A stretch of DNA of 5,007 nt from Bacteroidales bacterium. Lineage in GTDB: Bacteria > Bacteroidota > Bacteroidia > Bacteroidales > UBA932. The stretch spans positions 1 to 5,007 of the forward strand of contig JABUTQ010000330.1 of assembly GCA_021443605.1 (NCBI GenBank), read 5' to 3'. The notes under the pieces are model-generated. The model was given only the letters and a program-made list of their open reading frames with translations, was not told where the DNA came from and ran no database searches. Position 1 is the first letter of the stretch; each line of letters starts with the position of its first letter. The translations under genes were made by a program, and so were the position numbers. Positions 1 through 3,121 of this stretch are shown here, piece after piece.

Positions 1-53
1 TAGTTCAGCGGTCTCCAAAACCGTCGATGTGGGTTCGAATCCTGCTTCCCCTG
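1..53 (+). tRNA. tRNA-Trp (anticodon CCA), 3' portion, 5' end outside window
   Basis: Decodes UGG as tryptophan. The window opens inside the D loop. The D-stem 3' strand is about 3-6. The anticodon stem is GCGGT (8-12) with ACCGT (20-24), closing a seven-base loop CTCCAAA whose anticodon is CCA at 15-17. The T arm is GTGGG (29-33), loop TTCGAAT (34-40) and CCTGC (41-45), with two G-T wobbles. The acceptor 3' strand TTCCCCT is 46-52 and the discriminator base is G53, as expected for bacterial tRNA-Trp. The next bases are CAA, so the 3' CCA is not encoded and must be added by CCA-adding enzyme. The 5' acceptor strand and 5' D stem are missing only because of the window edge. In many Bacteroidota this tRNA lies between tuf and secE, so an EF-Tu gene upstream is expected but not visible. 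Confidence 0.95.
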
Positions 54-140
54 CAAAATGCCGGTGGTTACGCACCGGTACGTTATTAATCGGGCTCGAA
101 TGGACGCTTCCAACCGGACGAGGCCAATAAAAAAATAACA
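54..140 (+). promoter_or_regulatory. Structured spacer between tRNA-Trp and secE (two possible hairpins)
   Basis: This is non-coding. Hairpin A pairs CCGGTG (61-66) with CACCGG (73-78) around a six-base loop, and can extend by G60-T79 and T59-A80. Hairpin B pairs GGCTCG (93-98) with CGAGGCC (119-125) with one bulged G at 123, and holds an inner stem TGGA (101-104)/TCCA (109-112). Neither hairpin is followed by a T run, so they do not look like intrinsic terminators. There is no TAnnTTTG-type -7 box, so secE is probably transcribed from further upstream, through the tRNA. The hairpins may mark RNA processing that frees the tRNA 3' end, or a leader structure; this is inference. The last 15 bases (126-140) are almost pure A/T and form the secE translation start region. 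Confidence 0.5.
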
Positions 141-329
141 ATGAGCAAACTAGGTACTTACGTAAAAGAGTCTTATAAAGAACTCACTACAAAAGTGACT
201 TGGCCTACTTGGAGTAAACTTCAAAGTTCAGCAATTATCGTAATGGTCGCATCTTTGATATGCGCCGTTGTGATATTTTTGATTGACTTCGTCTTCAAGA
301 CAATCATGACTGGAATTTACCAACTTTAA
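141..329 (+). CDS. secE: Preprotein translocase subunit SecE
   Basis: Small essential subunit of the SecYEG channel in the inner membrane; it clamps SecY and stabilises the translocon. The protein is 62 residues, the usual short form with one membrane span (E. coli SecE has three). Residues about 1-25 form the amphipathic cytoplasmic helix with the family motif KVTWPTW at 18-24. A hydrophobic span covers about 30-52 (rich in I, V, A, L, F), followed by a short C-terminal tail. The ATG at 141 is preceded by an A-rich stretch with A at -3 and -6 and no Shine-Dalgarno, as is common in Bacteroidota. The stop is eight bases before nusG, the classical secE-nusG pairing. No signal peptide is expected. 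Identification is secure from motif, size and position. Confidence 0.96.
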   Translation: MSKLGTYVKESYKELTTKVTWPTWSKLQSSAIIVMVASLICAVVIFLIDFVFKTIMTGIYQL

Positions 330-337
330 TCAGACGT

Positions 338-898
338 ATGAATACCGAGAAAAAATGGTATGTAGTCCGTACTGCCGGCGGTAAGGAAAAGAAGGCTAAG
401 GAGTACATGGAGAAAGAAATAGAGGCTCACGGGCTCAATAACCTTGTGGGTCAGGTGCTTATCCCCACTGAAAAGTATTACCAGATTAAAAATGGCAAGA
501 GAGTCAGTGCGGAGAGGATTTTCTTTCCCGGTTATATTCTTATCGAAGCAAACCTTACCGGTGAGCTTGAACACATCATCCGCAATGTGACTTTCGTAGC
601 CGGATTCCTCAGTGAATCTGCAACGGGAAAGCCCGGAGACAAGAAGGCTGTCCCCTTGAGAGACGACGAAGTGAACCGCATTCTCGGACGTGTTGACGAG
701 CTTGTTGATGCAGAGGGAGAAACTGAAACTCCATTTGTCGTAGGTGAATCTGTCAAGATTATCGACGGCCCGTTCAATGGCTTCAATGGAAACATCGAAG
801 AGATTATGGACGACAAGAGAAAGTTGGGAGTTATGGTCAAGATATTTGGTCGCAAGACTCTCGTGGAACTCAATTTTGCACAAGTAACAAAAGAATAA
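338..898 (+). CDS. nusG: Transcription termination/antitermination factor NusG
   Basis: General elongation factor that binds RNA polymerase through its NGN domain and contacts ribosome, Rho or other partners through its KOW domain. The protein has 186 residues, close to the family norm of about 180. The NGN domain covers about residues 5-110, starting with KKWYVVRTAGGKEKKA and including the core motif RIFFPGYILIE at 60-70. A charged linker (about 112-131) joins the C-terminal KOW domain (about 133-186) with VGESVKIIDGPFNGFNG at 135-151. Bacteroidota also carry specialised NusG paralogues of the UpxY type in polysaccharide loci; the position between secE and rplK marks this as the housekeeping copy. 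Eight bases separate it from secE and six from rplK, so translation is probably coupled. No Shine-Dalgarno is visible before the ATG. A long reading frame on the opposite strand is a shadow of this gene. Confidence 0.97.
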   Translation: MNTEKKWYVVRTAGGKEKKAKEYMEKEIEAHGLNNLVGQVLIPTEKYYQIKNGKRVSAERIFFPGYILIEANLTGELEHIIRNVTFVAGFLSESATGKPGDKKAVPLRDDEVNRILGRVDELVDAEGETETPFVVGESVKIIDGPFNGFNGNIEEIMDDKRKLGVMVKIFGRKTLVELNFAQVTKE

Positions 899-904
899 GC
901 AATT

Positions 905-1351
905 ATGGCTAAAGAAATTGCAGGGTTTATTAAATTGCAGATCAAGGCTGGCGCCGCCAACCCTTCACCTCCTGTAGGACCGGCTCTCGGTTCAAAAGGT
1001 GTGAACATTATGGATTTCTGCAAACAATTCAATGCCCGCACCCAAGACAAAGCAGGTAAAATTCTGCCTGTTGTCATTACCGTTTATAGTGACAAGTCTT
1101 TCACTTTCATCGTTAAGCAGCCCCCTATGGCCATCCTCGTAAAAGAGGCAGCAAAAGTTGCCAAGGGAAGTGCCGAGCCTAACAGAAAGAAGGTTGCCAC
1201 TCTTACCTGGGATCAAGTCCGCGAAATCGCAAAAGAGAAGATGCCGGATTTGAACTGCTTCACTGAGAAGTCGGCAATGAAGCTTGTTGCCGGTACTGCC
1301 CGTAGTATGGGTATCTACGTTGAGGGAGAATTTCCTGCCGATGTAAAATAA
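905..1351 (+). CDS. rplK: 50S ribosomal protein L11 (uL11)
   Basis: Binds the 23S rRNA GTPase-associated region at the base of the L7/L12 stalk and takes part in factor-dependent GTP hydrolysis and the stringent response. It is 148 residues (E. coli 142). The N-terminal domain (1 to about 70) carries the proline-rich segment NPSPPVGPALGSKGVNIM at 19-36, with P22, P23 and P26 intact; these are the positions linked to thiopeptide antibiotic binding in other bacteria, so a sensitive-type L11 is inferred. The C-terminal RNA-binding domain (about 75-148) ends with the family signature AGTARSMGIYVEG. Only six bases lie between the nusG stop and this ATG, so the usual L1 control leader upstream of rplK has no separate space here. 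The rplA start lies 12 bases after the stop. No Shine-Dalgarno is seen. Confidence 0.98.
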   Translation: MAKEIAGFIKLQIKAGAANPSPPVGPALGSKGVNIMDFCKQFNARTQDKAGKILPVVITVYSDKSFTFIVKQPPMAILVKEAAKVAKGSAEPNRKKVATLTWDQVREIAKEKMPDLNCFTEKSAMKLVAGTARSMGIYVEGEFPADVK

Positions 1352-1363
1352 AAATGTCACGCA

Positions 1364-2065
1364 ATGAGTAAGTTAACTAAGAATCAACAATTGGCTATAG
1401 CCAAGTTCGATACCAGAAAACAGTATAAGCTTACAGAAGCCTGCCAGTTGGTAAAGGAAATTTCCTACACCAAATTCGATGCTTCAGTAGAGCTTTCTAT
1501 CCGTCTTGGTGTTGACCCTCGTAAAGCAAACCAAATGGTTCGCGGCGTCGTGACTCTTCCTCACGGAACAGGTAAAGTTACCCGCGTATTGGTATTGTGT
1601 ACTCCCGACAAGGAAGCCGAAGCCCGCGAGGCAGGTGCAGACCACGTCGGATTGGACGAATATATTGAGAAGATTAAAGGCGGTTGGACTGACATCGATG
1701 TAATCATCTGTACCCCTTCAGTGATGGGTAAGATTGGTGCAATCGGTCGTATCCTCGGTCCCCGCGGCCTTATGCCTAACCCTAAAACCGGTACCGTTAC
1801 AATGGAAATCGGAAAGGCAGTCAAGGAAGTCAAGGCCGGTAAAATCGACTTTAAGGTTGACAAGCAAGGTATCGTTCACGCAGCTATCGGAAAGGTATCA
1901 TTCGAGGCCTCTCAGATTGCAGAAAATGCAAACGAACTTATCAACACCGTTATCAAACTTAAACCTCAGGCTCTCAAGGGAACTTATATGAAGAGCATCT
2001 TCATGTCCTCTACAATGAGCCCGGGTATCAATATTGACATCAAGGCAATCGGCGCTGCTGACTAA
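1364..2065 (+). CDS. rplA: 50S ribosomal protein L1 (uL1)
   Basis: Forms the mobile L1 stalk that guides release of deacylated tRNA from the E site, and in many bacteria represses its own operon by binding mRNA. The protein is 233 residues, practically the E. coli length (234). Domain I is split between the N- and C-terminal parts; domain II lies in the middle. The L1 family signature lies at about 121-143 with core GRILGPRGLMPNPKTG (128-143), all conserved. The ATG at 1364 is chosen because it gives the usual N-terminus MSKLTKNQQ. An ATG at 1354 in another frame encodes only five residues. The gene ends with tandem TAA stops (2063-2068), and the second one merges into the rplJ Shine-Dalgarno. 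No Shine-Dalgarno precedes rplA itself. Confidence 0.98.
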   Translation: MSKLTKNQQLAIAKFDTRKQYKLTEACQLVKEISYTKFDASVELSIRLGVDPRKANQMVRGVVTLPHGTGKVTRVLVLCTPDKEAEAREAGADHVGLDEYIEKIKGGWTDIDVIICTPSVMGKIGAIGRILGPRGLMPNPKTGTVTMEIGKAVKEVKAGKIDFKVDKQGIVHAAIGKVSFEASQIAENANELINTVIKLKPQALKGTYMKSIFMSSTMSPGINIDIKAIGAAD

Positions 2066-2066
2066 T

Positions 2067-2073
2067 AAGGAGA
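2067..2073 (+). promoter_or_regulatory. Strong Shine-Dalgarno site of rplJ
   Basis: AAGGAGA lies eight bases (2073-2080) beyond the GGAG core and before the rplJ ATG at 2081. It matches the 16S rRNA 3' end. It is the only clear Shine-Dalgarno among the seven gene starts in this window; the others have A/T-rich leaders. It overlaps the second of two tandem TAA stops that end rplA. The motif also has A at -3 and -6, the positions reported to favour initiation in Bacteroidota. Confidence 0.8.
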
Positions 2074-2080
2074 TAGAACA

Positions 2081-2605
2081 ATGAAAAAAGAAGATAAAGC
2101 AATTCTTATTGAAAAGATAGCTGCGCAGATTGAAGCAACTCCCAACTTCTACGTTACCGACATTGAAGGTCTCAACGCAGAAGCCACTTCGGAATTGCGT
2201 CGTGCTTGCTTTGAAAAGGGCATCAAGCTTATGGTTGTCAAGAACACCCTTCTGCACAAAGTTCTTGAGCAGAAAGGCAATCAAGATGCAAATGAGCTTT
2301 GCTCAGTATTGAAAGGATCTACAGCACTTATGTTCGCTGAGGCCCCCAACGCTCCTGCAAAATTGATCAAGGAGATGAAGGAGAAGCTCGGCAAACCCGA
2401 ACTCAAAGGTGCTTACGTTCAAGAGTGCGCTTACGTTGGCGCCCAGAATCTTGAAACTCTCGTCAACATCAAGAGCCGTGAAGAACTCATCGGTGACATC
2501 ATCCTGCTCTTGCAATCACCTATCAAGAACGTTATCAGCGGCTTGAAATCAAATGCCGGCGAACTGATAGCAGGTGTCGTAAAGACATTATCAGAAAAAG
2601 AATAA
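2081..2605 (+). CDS. rplJ: 50S ribosomal protein L10 (uL10)
   Basis: Base of the ribosomal stalk: its N-terminal domain binds 23S rRNA next to L11, and its C-terminal helix carries L7/L12 dimers. The protein is 174 residues (E. coli 165). The N-terminal globular domain (1 to about 130) shows the family pattern FYVTDIEGLNAEATSELRR (23-41) and VVKNTLLHKVLE, then the KGSTALMF strand. The C-terminal part (about 134-174) is a long helix starting near SREELIGDIILLLQSP, the site of L7/L12 docking; how many dimers it holds cannot be read directly. Start choice is fixed by the Shine-Dalgarno at 2067-2073. The gap to rplA is only 15 bases, too short for the L10 mRNA leader known from other bacteria. 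rplL follows after 31 bases. Confidence 0.97.
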   Translation: MKKEDKAILIEKIAAQIEATPNFYVTDIEGLNAEATSELRRACFEKGIKLMVVKNTLLHKVLEQKGNQDANELCSVLKGSTALMFAEAPNAPAKLIKEMKEKLGKPELKGAYVQECAYVGAQNLETLVNIKSREELIGDIILLLQSPIKNVISGLKSNAGELIAGVVKTLSEKE

Positions 2606-2636
2606 AAAAATAAAAAACAATTAAAATTATACTATT
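2606..2636 (+). promoter_or_regulatory. A/T-only translation start region of rplL
   Basis: Of the 31 bases between rplJ and rplL only two (C2618, C2632) are not A or T. There is no Shine-Dalgarno, and A occupies -3 (2634) and -6 (2631). Such unstructured A-rich leaders are associated with efficient initiation in Bacteroidota that rarely use Shine-Dalgarno pairing. This suits L7/L12, which is made in excess over the other ribosomal proteins. No TTTG/TAnnTTTG promoter pair is present, so a separate rplL promoter is not supported. Confidence 0.55.
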
Positions 2637-3014
2637 ATGGCAGACATCAAAAATCTTGCAGCAGAGTTGGTTAACCTCACTGTAAAAGAAGTTCAGGAAC
2701 TTGCACAGGTTCTTAAAGAAGAATATGGCATCGAGCCTGCAGCAGCAGCTGCAGTTGTAGCAGCTCCCGCAGCAGCCGGCGCAGCAGCTCCCGCAGAGCA
2801 GACCGAATTTGACGTAGTTCTCGTATCAGCAGGCCAGGCTAAGCTCCAGGTTGTTAAGGCTGTTAAGGAACTCACAGGTCTCGGACTTAAGGAGTCAAAG
2901 GATCTCGTTGACGCAGCTCCTAACGCAAAGGTAAAAGAGAAAGTTTCTAAAGCTGAAGCAGAACAGTTGAAGGCAGCTCTCGAAGAAGCAGGTGCAGAAG
3001 TTGAAATTAAATAA
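2637..3014 (+). CDS. rplL: 50S ribosomal protein L7/L12 (bL12)
   Basis: Multi-copy stalk protein that recruits and stimulates translational GTPases. The protein is 125 residues (E. coli 121). The N-terminal dimerisation domain, which docks on L10, is about 1-33 (DIKNLAAELVNLTVKEVQEL). A flexible alanine-rich hinge follows at about 35-54, made mostly of A, V, P and G. The C-terminal factor-binding domain spans about 57-125, with the conserved helix segment KELTGLGLKESKDLVDAAP. The sequence AVKELTGLGLKES departs from the common VREITGLGLKEA only conservatively. The hinge DNA carries a 14-base direct repeat (AGCAGCTCCCGCAG at 2759-2772 and 2783-2796). The gene sits after rplJ as usual. A terminator-like hairpin 39 bases after its stop suggests that part of the transcripts end here. 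Confidence 0.98.
   Translation: MADIKNLAAELVNLTVKEVQELAQVLKEEYGIEPAAAAAVVAAPAAAGAAAPAEQTEFDVVLVSAGQAKLQVVKAVKELTGLGLKESKDLVDAAPNAKVKEKVSKAEAEQLKAALEEAGAEVEIK
2759..2796 (+). repeat. Short direct repeat in the L7/L12 hinge coding region
   Basis: Two exact copies of AGCAGCTCCCGCAG lie at 2759-2772 and 2783-2796, offset by 24 bases, which is eight codons. They encode the AAPA units of the hinge. The offset is in frame, so unequal exchange would lengthen or shorten the hinge without a frameshift. This is most simply low-complexity alanine coding sequence. Confidence 0.6.
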
Positions 3015-3018
3015 AACT

Positions 3019-3048
3019 TTTCTACCCTTCCCGAATAGGGGATAGAAA
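3019..3048 (+). promoter_or_regulatory. Bulged hairpin in the rplL-rpoB spacer
   Basis: TTTCTACCCTT (3019-3029) pairs with 3037-3048 (TAGGGGATAGAAA lies at 3036-3048) to give 11 base pairs with a single bulged A3042, one T-G wobble and a seven-base loop CCCGAAT (3030-3036). No T run follows, so it is not a terminator. Its place just after the rplL stop and before the terminator-like hairpin recalls the RNase-processed spacer between rplL and rpoB in E. coli; a role in transcript cleavage or 3'-end protection is inference. Confidence 0.5.
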
Positions 3049-3053
3049 CATCG

Positions 3054-3084
3054 GGTTTAGAGCCACAAGGCTCTAAACCTTTTT
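3054..3084 (+). terminator. Intrinsic terminator/attenuator between rplL and rpoB
   Basis: GGTTTAGAGCC (3054-3064) pairs perfectly with GGCTCTAAACC (3069-3079) around the loop ACAA, an 11-bp stem, followed directly by five T (3080-3084). This is the form of a Rho-independent terminator on the + strand. Because rpoB starts 38 bases further on, in the same direction and without a convincing promoter in between, partial termination (attenuation) is likelier than a full stop: most transcripts would end after rplL and a fraction continue into rpoB-rpoC. E. coli has an attenuator at the same place. The five-T tract is short, which fits incomplete termination. Read-through efficiency cannot be judged from sequence. 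Confidence 0.8.
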
Positions 3085-3121
3085 CGCGTTTTACAATAAA
3101 TTTCAACCAAACCGTAAAATA

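Noticed and set aside
59..80. Hairpin after tRNA-Trp as an intrinsic terminator
   Set aside because: The stem is followed by CGTTATTAAT, not a T run, and the next gene depends on upstream transcription.
93..103. GGCTCGAATGG resembles a tRNA T arm, hinting at a second, decayed tRNA
   Set aside because: The flanks do not form T, anticodon or acceptor stems, so the match is to a short generic string only.
326..883. Long open frame on the minus strand (185 codons) opposite nusG
   Set aside because: It mirrors nusG almost exactly, its translation resembles no family I know, and nusG itself is unmistakable; it is a codon-bias shadow.
532..1077. Minus-strand frame of 181 codons across the nusG-rplK junction
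   Set aside because: It covers two well-supported genes in antisense, is low in recognisable motifs and has no promoter or ribosome site.
3030..3055. H-type pseudoknot between the hairpin loop 3030-3034 and 3051-3055
   Set aside because: The connecting stretch after the 11-bp stem is only two bases (3049-3050), too short to span that stem, so a full pseudoknot is sterically unlikely; only an alternative pairing remains possible.
3097..3104. TAAATTTC, a near match to the Bacteroidota -7 box TAnnTTTG, before rpoB
   Set aside because: The last base is wrong and no TTTG -33 element lies 19-21 bases upstream; one near match in A/T-rich DNA is expected by chance.
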